A stretch of 11,671 nucleotides of DNA from an uncultured Acetobacteraceae bacterium (GCA_937874445.1 CALNAL010000114.1:1-11671), one strand, 5' to 3'. Counted from the first letter of the stretch, positions 1-6,889 are shown. The notes: a model not told the origin generated them from the letters alone. Numbers and translations: made by a program.

Positions 1-687
1 GAGCCCCCCGAACAGGAGCCCCCCGCCAGCACCGGCGGCGACCTCCTTTCCCGCCAGATCGCCCAACGACTGCGGGTCATGATCGCCCAGGACCAGCTCG
101 CGGCCGGAGAGCGACTGCGCGAGCGTACCCTGGCCGAGCAGCTCTCCGTCTCCCGCACGCCGCTGCGCGAGGCACTCAAGATCCTGGCCGGCGACGGGCT
201 CGTCACCCTCCTGCCCAACCGGGGGGCGGTGGTCACGATGCTGACGCCTGAGGAGATCCAGGAGAAGCTCGACGTGCTCGGGCTCATCGAGGGATTTGCC
301 GGCTGCCGCGCCTGCGCCGTTGCCGCCGACGGGGAGATCGCGGAAATCCGCGCCCTGCACCACGAGATGCTGGCCGCCTACGAGCGGCGCGACCGTCCCC
401 TCTATTTCCGCCAGAATCAGAGCATCCACGCGGGGATCGTGACGATCTCGCACAATCGCACGCTGTGCCAGGTCTACGAGCAGCTGAACCGCCAGCTCTA
501 CCGCTATCGCTATCAGGGGTCGGCCAACCCGGAAACCTGGGACCTCGCCATCCGTGAACATGCCGCCATCGTCGCGCTGCTGGGGGCGCGGGAGGGCGAG
601 AAGCTGCAGAGCCTGCTGCAGAAGCATGTACACAGCACCTGGGAGCGCATCCGCCCGCGGCCGCCCTCCCCGCCGGCCCTCTCCTGA
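1..687 (+). CDS. GntR-family (FadR/FCD type) transcriptional regulator, 5' partial
   Basis: The reading frame is open from the first base, so the true start lies upstream and 228 codons are visible. A winged helix-turn-helix is seen first, about visible residues 15-80: RERTLAEQLSVSRTPLREAL, then the wing ending LLPNRGAVV. An all-helical FCD ligand-binding domain follows. Its likely metal-binding His residues are present in SIHAGIV, IREHAA and LQKHVHS. FCD regulators are DNA-binding repressors or activators that usually respond to small organic acids and control adjacent catabolic or transport genes; the ligand here is unknown. The C-terminus is Pro/Arg rich (RPRPPSPPALS). Its stop is followed closely by the cystathionine beta-synthase scrap, so whatever it once regulated downstream is not preserved in the window. 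Its target may lie upstream. Confidence 0.9.
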   Translation, partial: EPPEQEPPASTGGDLLSRQIAQRLRVMIAQDQLAAGERLRERTLAEQLSVSRTPLREALKILAGDGLVTLLPNRGAVVTMLTPEEIQEKLDVLGLIEGFAGCRACAVAADGEIAEIRALHHEMLAAYERRDRPLYFRQNQSIHAGIVTISHNRTLCQVYEQLNRQLYRYRYQGSANPETWDLAIREHAAIVALLGAREGEKLQSLLQKHVHSTWERIRPRPPSPPALS

Positions 688-725
688 CCTCGCGCCACGG
701 CGGCTCTGCAAGTCGCCGCGGGGGG

Positions 726-802
726 GGCGATGGAGACAAGTTCCTCGGCATCGTCACCCGCATCGATCTGATCAACGATCTGCGCCAGAAGGTCCAGAAA
801 GC
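726..802 (+). pseudogene. C-terminal tail remnant of CBS-domain cystathionine beta-synthase
   Basis: In frame 3 this stretch reads GDGDKFLGIVTRIDLINDLR followed by QKVQKA. That is the characteristic end of the second CBS domain of bacterial cystathionine beta-synthases (GxxTRIDLINxLR). No catalytic PLP domain precedes it: upstream the frame runs straight into the end of the GntR gene. The frame has no stop at the expected place and reads on to TGA at 882-884, inside the next gene. It abuts the ATG of the cystathionine gamma-synthase/lyase relic, which is the usual gene order of a transsulfuration operon. I read it as the truncated 3' end of the first gene of that operon. The identification rests on about 26 residues. 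Confidence 0.65.
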
Positions 803-1732
803 ATGGGCACGAAGCACAACTGGGGTCGCGACACGCTGGCCGTCCACGCCGGTCCCGGCCCCGATCCCGCAACCGGCGCGGTGATGACTCCGATCTACGC
901 CAGCTCGACTTTCGTGCAATCCTCGCCGGGGGTGACCACCGGCCGGGAATACGCCCGCTCGGGCAATCCCTCGCGTGCCGCCTTCGAGTAGGCCCTGGCC
1001 ACACTCGAGGGGGGCACCGTCGGATTTGCGTTCTCCTCGGGGTTCGCCGCCGAGGCCACCGTGCTCGACCTGCCGCCGCACGGGGCTCACATCATCGCCT
1101 CCCTCGATCTCTACGGTGGCACCTGGCGGTTGTTCCATCAGGTACGCGCGCAGTCAGCCACCCTTGAAGTCACACACGTCGGCTTCTCCGACCAGGCTGC
1201 GCTGGAGGCCGCCTTGCGTCCCGAGACGGCGCTGATCTGGGCCGAAACTCCCGGCAATCCGCTGCTAAGCTTGACCGATCTCAGCCAGGCGGCCGCCTTT
1301 GCGCACGCCCACTATCTCGTTGCGGTGGCCGACAACACCTTCGCCTCCCCTGCTGTGCAGCGTCCGCTCGAGCACGGCTTTGATCTCGTCGTTCATTCCG
1401 ATATCAAATATATCTGCGGACATTCCGACATCATCGTCGGCGCGGTAGTGGTGAGCGAGCGGGCCGATCTCGCCCAGCGATTGGGCTTCCTGCAGAACGC
1501 CACCGGCACGGTGCTCGACCCGTTCCAGAGCTTTCTCGCCCGACGTGGCCTACTCACCCTCGAACTGCGCGTCGCGCGTCATGCTGTCAATGCGCTGACC
1601 GTCGCGCGCTTTCTCGAAGGGCATCCGAAGATCGAGCGCGTGGTCTATCCCGGCCTGGAGAGCCACCCCCAGCACGCCATCATCGCGAAGCAGATGAACG
1701 GTGGTGACGGCATGAGGCGGCAGGGCGCGTGA
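803..1732 (+). pseudogene. Cystathionine gamma-synthase/lyase (PLP, Cys/Met metabolism family), amber-interrupted and truncated
   Basis: The start MGTKHNWGRDTLAVHAG is typical of this family, whose members build or cleave cystathionine in methionine/cysteine transsulfuration. After codon 62 the frame meets TAG (989-991) within the conserved sequence AFE[stop]ALATLEGG. The same frame then continues without a frameshift through the hallmarks: ETPGNPLL, the PLP-ring Asp in VADNTF, and the PLP-binding Lys in HSDIKYICGHSD. Homology stops abruptly after HPQHAIIAKQMNG, with a foreign tail to TGA at 1732. About 309 codons remain where the family usually has 380-400, so roughly the last 80 residues are missing. 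Both the amber codon and the lost end argue for a dead gene. A GTG or ATG restart after the amber (for example near 1061) would lack substrate-binding N-terminal residues. Whether it was a synthase or a lyase cannot be decided from what is left. Confidence 0.85.
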
Positions 1733-1753
1733 CTCTGTTCGGAAGAAACCCCC

Positions 1754-2320
1754 CTACCGAAACAACCACTTCGACAGAATACGCGTATACCGCGGCATGA
1801 TGACATAGACCATCAATCCTACGATGATCGCCGCAACGATAAAATGCCGTACGCCCGGCAGACCCAATAGCGGCAACCAATCGAACGCCGGTTGCAGCAG
1901 CGGCGGGATGACCATCGTCAACGGGAATATCACCGACAGCGTCGCGGCAAACTGTTTGTATGGCTTGACGAGCCTTGCCGCCGGCTGTGGGGTGAACCAG
2001 AATTCAAGGCCGGTCTTGATGTCGATGTCTTCCTCGCTGTCGAGAAAGGGCCTGATCCTGTCGACAAGACGCACGCGGATGTCGGAATCGAGCCAGCGAC
2101 GCAGGTTGGCCACGGCATCGAAGTGCAGGATGATCGCATAGGGCTCGCCAGCCGCGTGCGGGCGAATCACGTTGACGCCCCGATGCCCGGTGAATCCCTG
2201 CGCAACGGGAATGATCTCCTTCAGCCATGCCTCGTAGCGCGCGGTCTCGTGGTGCCGCGGTCGCTGCCGGATGACGGTCGTCACCGGTGTATCGAACCTC
2301 GTGTCGTCGTTCTCGGTCAT
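1754..2320 (-). CDS. Membrane-anchored antibiotic-biosynthesis-monooxygenase (ABM) domain protein
   Basis: The protein has 188 residues starting MTENDDTRFD. A longer frame to 2404 exists, but its extra N-terminus is low-complexity Arg/Pro and unlike the family. Residues ~12-110 form an ABM-like ferredoxin-fold domain: VTTVIRQRP, then HETARYEAWLKEIIPVAQGF, GHRGVNVIRP, YAIILHFD, and LRRWLDS before LEFWF. Two hydrophobic segments follow at ~124-143 and ~157-176, so the domain is tethered to the inner membrane. ABM domains in small enzymes act as cofactor-less oxygenases on quinols or aromatic compounds, or bind heme. The membrane-anchored subgroup has no firmly assigned reaction that I know of. 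The gene is separated from the cluster by a transposase remnant. Its leader carries the same 23-bp element as the alpha/beta hydrolase gene, so it is probably part of that regulon. A weak GAGG lies about 12 nt before the ATG. Confidence 0.85.
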   Translation of the reverse strand: MTENDDTRFDTPVTTVIRQRPRHHETARYEAWLKEIIPVAQGFTGHRGVNVIRPHAAGEPYAIILHFDAVANLRRWLDSDIRVRLVDRIRPFLDSEEDIDIKTGLEFWFTPQPAARLVKPYKQFAATLSVIFPLTMVIPPLLQPAFDWLPLLGLPGVRHFIVAAIIVGLMVYVIMPRYTRILSKWLFR

Positions 2321-2365
2321 CGTGGCACGCCTCGGCTGGGATGCGGGCCGGCGCCAACGCCGCCC

Positions 2366-2397
2366 GGGAGCGGCTCTCTCCGCTCCTCCCCGGGAGG
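2366..2397 (-). repeat. Overlapping inverted repeats in the ABM-gene leader
   Basis: GGAGCGG (2367-2373) and CCGCTCC (2380-2386) form a perfect 7-bp inverted repeat with a 6-nt loop. An alternative CCTCC-CCG-GGAGG hairpin (2385-2397) overlaps it. Both lie between the shared 23-bp element and the ABM start codon, that is, in the expected 5' untranslated leader. The alpha/beta hydrolase leader has a comparable CCTCC-TTCC-GGAGG hairpin (8535-8548). They could affect mRNA stability or translation. In a GC-rich genome such short stems also arise by chance. Confidence 0.3.
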
Positions 2398-2417
2398 ATT
2401 CCACATTTTCCGCCGGG

Positions 2418-2440
2418 GCTCTTGGACGGAATTAACCGAA
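2418..2440 (-). promoter_or_regulatory. Shared 23-bp upstream element, copy 1 (ABM gene)
   Basis: On the minus strand this site contains GGTtAATTCCGTCCAAGAGC. It differs at only two positions over 23 bp from the site upstream of the alpha/beta hydrolase gene (8552-8574). It ends 98 bp upstream of the ABM ATG and has the same orientation relative to its gene as the other copy. Position, orientation and conservation suggest an activator-binding site, with the AraC regulator at 3227-4096 as the nearest candidate; that link is inference. The IS5-type remnant begins about 30 bp further upstream, so any promoter sequence beyond may have been altered. Confidence 0.55.
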
Positions 2441-2472
2441 TTCCCTTGCGGCGTTTCGCGGCCGCAGGGGCT

Positions 2473-2641
2473 GTAGCGCAGTGCATTGATGATCTCCCGC
2501 AGGTCCACTTCCCGCGGGCGCCATCGCCGCCCAGGAGCAGGCATCAGGGGATGCAATCTGCTCCCATTCTTCATCTGTCAGGTCAGATGGGTAGCGCAGA
2601 CCACGACGGTCGTAGAGAAATCGGTTTTCTGGTGTCCACAT
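2473..2641 (-). mobile_element. IS5-family transposase remnant, frameshifted and truncated
   Basis: Starting at ATG 2641 the protein reads MWTPENRFLYDRRG, then LRYPSDLTDEEWEQIA, the conserved N-terminus of IS5-family transposases. About base 2550-2554 the frame is lost: one extra base in GCATCCC, where GCNCCC is expected. Homology resumes in the next frame as PLMPAPGRRWRPREVDLREI followed by INALRY. It ends near 2473, where unrelated sequence begins. The DDE catalytic domain is absent, so it cannot transpose. No A-rich or other slippery run is present at the shift, so programmed frameshifting is unlikely. The rest of the 2321-2697 gap holds the ABM leader, the 23-bp element and, at 2642-2697, probable IS end sequence whose exact boundary I cannot define. 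Confidence 0.8.
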
Positions 2642-2697
2642 CCCCAAAGTATACTGATTCATTTCCATCAGCATGATCCCGGATCGACACTTATAGG

Positions 2698-3207
2698 TCA
2701 GCGCACCTCGCGGCCGATGGCGGAGAGGAACCAGACGCGCTGTTCTGTCTCGTCGATCCAGCCTTCGAGGAGACCGACGCTGGCCAGATCGTCATGCTCG
2801 TCGCACAGGCTATGGGTCTGGCGCATCCGCTCGGCCAGGACCGTGTTGTCGGCGCGCAGCTCGGCGAGCATGGCGGCCGGGGCCACGAACGCGGCGTCGT
2901 TGTCGGCCACCTGGTGAAGACGGCCGATCTCGTCGAGCGAATGGATGGCGGTGCCGCCGATCTTGCGGATGCGCTCGGCCATGGGATCGACCATCGCTAG
3001 GATCTGCTCGGCCTGACTGGCGAAAAGCAGGCGGTAGTCGTGGAAATGCGGCCCCGAGACATGCCAGTGGAAGTTCTTCGCCTTGATGAATATGGCGAAG
3101 GAATCGGCAATCAGGCATTTCATCGCCTGGCTGATGTCATCGATCGCCTCGTTGGAAAAAATGCTGATGGTGTCTTTGTTTTCTAGATTCGTCATCGCGG
3201 CATCCAT
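2698..3207 (-). CDS. dps: Dps/ferritin-like DNA-protection protein with altered ferroxidase ligands
   Basis: The protein has 169 residues from MDAAMTNLENKD; a start four codons later (3195, MTNLENKD) is equally possible. The ferritin-like four-helix core is clear: KAKNFHWHVSGPHFHDYRLL, then VDPMAERIRKIGG, the Dps signature. Dps proteins form 12-subunit shells that oxidise and store iron with peroxide and shield DNA in stress. Aligned to E. coli Dps, the ferroxidase His51, Asp78 and Glu82 are kept (H47, D74, E78). The residues matching His63 and Asp67 are Arg59 and Ala63. These are single-base changes from codons for the usual residues, so iron oxidation may be weakened. The gene lies 19 bp downstream of the AraC regulator gene, probably in one transcript. 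A frame open to 3291 would overlap that gene and is not used. Confidence 0.9.
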   Translation of the reverse strand: MDAAMTNLENKDTISIFSNEAIDDISQAMKCLIADSFAIFIKAKNFHWHVSGPHFHDYRLLFASQAEQILAMVDPMAERIRKIGGTAIHSLDEIGRLHQVADNDAAFVAPAAMLAELRADNTVLAERMRQTHSLCDEHDDLASVGLLEGWIDETEQRVWFLSAIGREVR

Positions 3208-3226
3208 GCCCGATCCCGGGAAGAAA

Positions 3227-4096
3227 TCAGATCCCTCGCACGTCCTGTCCCGGAGACAGCACGTGCGCGACGTATTTCCCCGGGCTGACACCGACGGTCT
3301 TCTTGAACTGGCGGTTCAGGTGACTCTGGTCGCAGAAGCCGCAAAGTTGCGCGACCTCGGACAGCCGGATACCCTGACGGATGAACTGCATCGCCTTGTT
3401 GACCCGGAAGCTGCGCAGATACTGGTGGGGCGTCACGCCGTATTCGCTGCTGAATTGCCGCAGCAAGACGAAAGGGTTGACCCGCGCGATACCCGCCAAT
3501 GCCTGCAATGTTATCTCCGTATCGTAATGCTCGCGCATATAGGCGACGACATCACGATGTCGCCCAGCCTGGTGCAGCCGGTTGTCGTTGACCGAGGTTC
3601 CACGCGTCGTCTCGGCGAGGTCGCGCAGCAGGAGCGTCAGGCAGGTCGTGCGCATCAGCGTGCATTCACATGATTCGAAGACGGACTGCGTATGGATGAC
3701 CCTGCGATGCAGGACCGAATCGTCAATGACCGGACGGGAAAAATCGAAGTACAGCCCCTCGATTCCGTCCTCGTGAAATATCCTGGTCAGGTTGTCGGCG
3801 GGAATGTGAATCTCGTGGCAGTGCGAGCCGGCTTTCTCGTCGCAATGGAGCGTCCTGGTGCTGAACACCTGACCGGCATTGCGCAGCACGACGCTGCCCG
3901 GCCGTTCGTGGTAGGTCTGCCCGTCCTGCTGGCTCAGCCAGTCGGACCCGCGGAAGGCGACGATAACCACGTCGTCATGGAAGGCGTTGCTCATTTCGAA
4001 CTGGTGCCCCGGCGGCAGGATGCGCTGGACAAAGGAGCACAGCCCGTCTTCTGTCGTGATGACCTGGGGGGAACGCAGGGGACGGCTCGATCCCAT
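3227..4096 (-). CDS. AraC-family transcriptional regulator, cysteine-rich
   Basis: The protein has 289 residues, with a GGAG Shine-Dalgarno about 9 nt before ATG 4096. Residues ~1-165 are a cupin-like sensor domain (HERPGSVVLRNAGQVFSTRT; CHEIHIP). Residues ~182-285 are the double helix-turn-helix: ITLQALAGIARVNPFVLLRQ in the first, RLSEVAQLCGFCDQSHLNRQ then FKKTVGVSPGKY in the second. Eight cysteines are present (20, 85, 93, 143, 145, 152, 252, 255), including HCDEKAGSHCH and ESCEC in the sensor part. This suggests, but does not prove, thiol-based sensing of oxidants or electrophiles. It sits in the cluster, 62 bp after the DoxX gene and 19 bp before dps, all on the same strand. I infer that it controls the cluster, possibly through the shared 23-bp elements upstream of the ABM and alpha/beta hydrolase genes. 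Confidence 0.93.
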   Translation of the reverse strand: MGSSRPLRSPQVITTEDGLCSFVQRILPPGHQFEMSNAFHDDVVIVAFRGSDWLSQQDGQTYHERPGSVVLRNAGQVFSTRTLHCDEKAGSHCHEIHIPADNLTRIFHEDGIEGLYFDFSRPVIDDSVLHRRVIHTQSVFESCECTLMRTTCLTLLLRDLAETTRGTSVNDNRLHQAGRHRDVVAYMREHYDTEITLQALAGIARVNPFVLLRQFSSEYGVTPHQYLRSFRVNKAMQFIRQGIRLSEVAQLCGFCDQSHLNRQFKKTVGVSPGKYVAHVLSPGQDVRGI

Positions 4097-4158
4097 TGTA
4101 GATTCTCCGCTTCGCGACGATCATCGGCAAGGACACGGGACGCCCGCCCCGGTGCGTC

Positions 4159-4644
4159 TCATCCTGGCGCGGGTCCGGCGGTTTCACCAATGAGGATTGC
4201 GCGATCTTTCCGCAGGAGGTCCCAGCGCGCCACCATCAGGAAGCCGCCGACCAGGCCGAGATGCTCATAGAAGGCATTGGCTGCAAGAAAGCGCGCCTCC
4301 CCTGCCAGTTCCCAGTAGCGGTTGGCCAGCAGGGTCGCCATCAGGGTGAATCCGGCCAGGGCCAGCGCCCCCGCCCACCGGCCGACCCCCGACAGGATCA
4401 TCGCCGAGGCGCCCAGTTCGAGGGCGATCACCAGCGCCGCCATGACAGAGGGCGGGGCCAGCCCGAAATGCGCCATCTCGGCGCTGGCCCCCGCGAAATC
4501 CGTCACCTTGACCGCTCCTCCCTGCAGATAGGCCGCAGTCAACCCAAGGAGGCCGATCCAGTGGATCAGGGCGTGCCCGGCCAGCGATCGCAAGGCGGAG
4601 ATCCGCCGGGTCGCCACGGAGAAGATCAATTCCTGCTCGGTCAT
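4159..4644 (-). CDS. DoxX-family integral membrane protein
   Basis: The protein has 161 residues. ATG 4644 is preceded by GAGGAGG at ideal spacing, which fixes the start against a longer frame overlapping the amidohydrolase. Four hydrophobic segments are visible: ~HWIGLLGLTAAYLQGG, MAALVIALELGASAMILSGV, WAGALALAGFTLMATLLANR and LGLVGGFLMVARW. KVTDFAGASAEMAHFGL after helix 1 is the typical DoxX loop. The family is named after a subunit of an archaeal thiosulfate:quinone oxidoreductase. Many bacterial members belong to oxidative-stress loci, where they may pass electrons to or from the quinone pool. The actual role here is unknown. It starts 26 bp after the amidohydrolase stop, consistent with one operon. 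Confidence 0.9.
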   Translation of the reverse strand: MTEQELIFSVATRRISALRSLAGHALIHWIGLLGLTAAYLQGGAVKVTDFAGASAEMAHFGLAPPSVMAALVIALELGASAMILSGVGRWAGALALAGFTLMATLLANRYWELAGEARFLAANAFYEHLGLVGGFLMVARWDLLRKDRAILIGETAGPAPG

Positions 4645-4670
4645 GTCGTCCTCCTCGCGTCGCGTTGTGC

Positions 4671-6563
4671 TCACACCGCCCAGCAGGAGCATCCGAGCGC
4701 CCCCCAGAAGCTCTGCAGGTCACCAGCGGGGATACGGCTGGACCAGGCGCCGGCATGGTCATGCCCGTGCACCGCGCAGCCGTGACCGCAGCCGCAGGTC
4801 TGTGCCGCACGGCGCGCCAGCGTGCGGGGAGCGTCCTTGCCCCTGCCCTCGCCCCAGGCGGCATAACCGCCGAAGGTGCCGACCGGCGACCAGTCGGGCA
4901 TCGCGGGGGGAATCTCGGTTTCGTCGAAGCGGGCGAAATCCCCAGCCGCCCAGACGACACGTCCGCCGACCATCGTCAACTCGGAGGAGAGGCCGGCGAT
5001 ATCCGCCTCGGCGCAGGCGAAATAGTCATGATCCGGCACCATCAGGTCGGCGAGCTGCCCGACTTCGATGCGGCCCTTCTTTCCTTCCTCGTTGGAGAAC
5101 CAGGTGACGTTTTCGGTCCACATGCGCAGGGCCGTCTCGCGATCCAGGCAGTTGCGGGGCGGCGTCAGGCGCAGCCCCCCGACGGTTCGTCCGGTGACCA
5201 GCCACGACAGCGCCACCCAGGGATTGTAGGAGGCCACCCGGGTGGCATCGGTCCCCGCCGACACCTTGACCCCCTTGGCCAGCATGGCCGTCACCGGCGG
5301 CGTCGCCTCGGCAGCCCCGAACCCGTAACGCTCGACGAAATACTCGCCCTGATAGGCCATGCGGTGCTGCACGGCGACGCCGCCGCCCAGCGCAGCAACG
5401 CGGTCGATCGAGCGTTCCGAGATGGTTTCCGCGTGATCGAGGAACCAGTGCAGCCCGTCCAGCGGGATGTCCTGGGCCACCCTCTCGAAGACATCGAGAG
5501 CCCGCGAGATCGTCTCGTCGTAGGTGGCGTGCAGACGCCAGGGCCAGCGGTTCTCCGCCAGGATGCGGACGACTCCCTCCAGCTCGCCCTCCATCTCCGG
5601 CCCCATGTCCGGCCGCGGTTGGCGGAAATCCTCGAAATCGGCAGCCGAGAAGACCAGCATCTCGCCCGCACCGTTGTGGCGGAAGTAGTCGTCGCCCTGC
5701 TTGTAGGTCGATGTCCTCGTCCAGTTCAGGAAATCTTCCTTCTCCTGCTTCGGCTTCTGGGTGAACAGGTTGTAGGCTAGGCGGACGGTCAACTGCCCCT
5801 CCGCCGCCAGTTTCTCGATGACCTGGTAGTCTTCCGGATAGTTCTGGAAGCCGCCCCCGGCGTCGATGGCGCCAGTGACGCCGAGACGATTCAGCTCGCG
5901 CATGAAATGCCGTGTCGAATTCAGCTGGTAGTCGAAGGGCAGCTTCGGTCCCTTGGCCAGGGTCGCGTAGAGAATGGCGGCATTGGGCTTGGCCAGCAGC
6001 AATCCCGTGGGATTTCCGGCAACATCGCGGACGATCTCACCGCCGGGAGGTTCAGGGGTATCGCGGGTGTAGCCGACCGCCCGCAATGCGGCGGCGTTCA
6101 GCAGAGCGCGGTCGTAGAGATGCAGCAGGAAGACCGGCGTGTCGGGCGCGACGGCGTTCAGTTCCTCGATGGTCGGCAGTCGCTTCTCGGCGAACTGGTG
6201 TTCAGTGAAGCCCCCGACGACACGTACCCATTGCGGTGGCGGCGTGATCGCCACCTGGCGCCTGAGCATGTCCATGGCGTCGGCCAGCGAGCGGACGCCG
6301 TCCCAGCGCAGTTCGAGATTGAAGTTGAGCCCGCCGCGGATGATGTGAAGGTGGTTGTCGATCAGCCCGGGCAGGACCCGCCGGCCTTTCAGGTCGATCA
6401 TCCGGGTCTTCGGCCCGGCCAGCGCCATGATCTCACGATCGCTCCCAACGGCGAGGAAGCGTCCGTCGCCGACCACTACGGCGCTGGCCGTCGGATTGGC
6501 CTTGTCGAGCGTGGTGAACAGGCCGTGATGAAGGATCAGCTCGGGAATGCCGGACTCGTTCAT
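4671..6563 (-). CDS. YtcJ-like metal-dependent amidohydrolase with Cys/His-rich C-terminal tail
   Basis: The protein has 630 residues. The start at 6563 (MNESGIPEL) has GGAG 8 nt upstream. An ATG at 6587 overlaps the XapX stop (TGATG) but has no ribosome-binding site. The amidohydrolase-3 fold is clear: beta-sandwich start LILHHGLFTTLDKANPTASA, HxH metal motif in LPGLIDNHLH (H71, H73), later WRLHATYDE, LDHAETI and the terminal catalytic Asp in SAGTDATR. Such enzymes hydrolyse C-N bonds of amides or cyclic compounds with one or two metal ions; the substrate is not predictable. The last ~43 residues are unusual: CGCGHGC, then HGHDH, then CSC close to the end, five cysteines with clustered histidines that look like a metal or redox site. 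I have a recollection of similar tails in relatives but cannot check it. It lies between XapX and DoxX in the minus-strand cluster. Confidence 0.93.
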   Translation of the reverse strand: MNESGIPELILHHGLFTTLDKANPTASAVVVGDGRFLAVGSDREIMALAGPKTRMIDLKGRRVLPGLIDNHLHIIRGGLNFNLELRWDGVRSLADAMDMLRRQVAITPPPQWVRVVGGFTEHQFAEKRLPTIEELNAVAPDTPVFLLHLYDRALLNAAALRAVGYTRDTPEPPGGEIVRDVAGNPTGLLLAKPNAAILYATLAKGPKLPFDYQLNSTRHFMRELNRLGVTGAIDAGGGFQNYPEDYQVIEKLAAEGQLTVRLAYNLFTQKPKQEKEDFLNWTRTSTYKQGDDYFRHNGAGEMLVFSAADFEDFRQPRPDMGPEMEGELEGVVRILAENRWPWRLHATYDETISRALDVFERVAQDIPLDGLHWFLDHAETISERSIDRVAALGGGVAVQHRMAYQGEYFVERYGFGAAEATPPVTAMLAKGVKVSAGTDATRVASYNPWVALSWLVTGRTVGGLRLTPPRNCLDRETALRMWTENVTWFSNEEGKKGRIEVGQLADLMVPDHDYFACAEADIAGLSSELTMVGGRVVWAAGDFARFDETEIPPAMPDWSPVGTFGGYAAWGEGRGKDAPRTLARRAAQTCGCGHGCAVHGHDHAGAWSSRIPAGDLQSFWGALGCSCWAV

Positions 6564-6586
6564 CGAACAATCTCCGCAACGATGCA

Positions 6587-6889
6587 TCAGGATGGGTCGG
6601 AAGGGAGCTGGGGAATCGCGGCCCCGTCGGGCCTGGCGCCGCGGGCAAACGTCGGCAGGGCACAGGGAAGGCTGCCGAACACGTGCGGCCTGACCTGCCG
6701 CTCCCAGGACTGGGTCGCCGGCTGGCGGTGCCAGACCTGCCGGAGCAGCGGCGGAATCTGTTCGCCGAGCAAGATGCCGAGCAGCCCGATCAGGGCGACT
6801 ACCGGTGGCGCCGGCGAGCGGACATGCAACAGGCCATAGAGGACGCCGACCAGCAGGCCGACGGCCAGGGACAGCAGATAAATTTTCAT
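6587..6889 (-). CDS. XapX/DUF1427-type small membrane protein with C-terminal extension
   Basis: The protein has 100 residues from ATG 6889, preceded by a weak GAGAG. Two transmembrane segments are obvious: MKIYLLSLAVGLLVGVLYGL and VVALIGLLGILLGEQI. They are joined by HVRSPAPP, the hallmark of the XapX domain, which normally spans about 50 residues. Function is unknown; the domain recurs beside hydrolase and transporter genes. The remaining ~50 residues (RQVRPHVFGSLPCALPTFAR and on) are polar and I recognise no domain in them. It follows the YcaC-like gene by 62 bp and ends 23 bp before the amidohydrolase start, so it is probably co-transcribed. It could act as a small carrier or membrane partner for that enzyme, which is speculation. 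Confidence 0.85.
   Translation of the reverse strand: MKIYLLSLAVGLLVGVLYGLLHVRSPAPPVVALIGLLGILLGEQIPPLLRQVWHRQPATQSWERQVRPHVFGSLPCALPTFARGARPDGAAIPQLPSDPS

Noticed and set aside
1..25. 10-bp direct repeat GAGCCCCCCG at 1-10 and 16-25
   Set aside because: It lies in the open GntR frame, encoding EPP-type linker residues, and is readily explained as coding low complexity.
284..1138. Minus-strand open frame across the GntR end and transsulfuration relic
   Set aside because: Its translation is Arg/Gly/Ala-rich low complexity, with no motif, while the opposite strand encodes recognisable protein families.
2545..2560. Programmed ribosomal frameshift in the IS5-type transposase
   Set aside because: No slippery heptamer or A-run is present at the frame change and the gene is truncated shortly afterwards, so decay is the simpler reading.
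3208..3291. N-terminal extension of the Dps frame up to 3291
   Set aside because: It would overlap the 3' end of the AraC gene and adds residues unlike any Dps N-terminus; starts at 3207 or 3195 are better.
4665..5780. Long open frame on the + strand opposite the amidohydrolase gene
   Set aside because: It is antisense to a clearly conserved enzyme, its translation is Gly/Arg/His-rich without domains, and high GC makes such shadow frames common. The + strand frame at 6805-7890 was dropped for the same reason.
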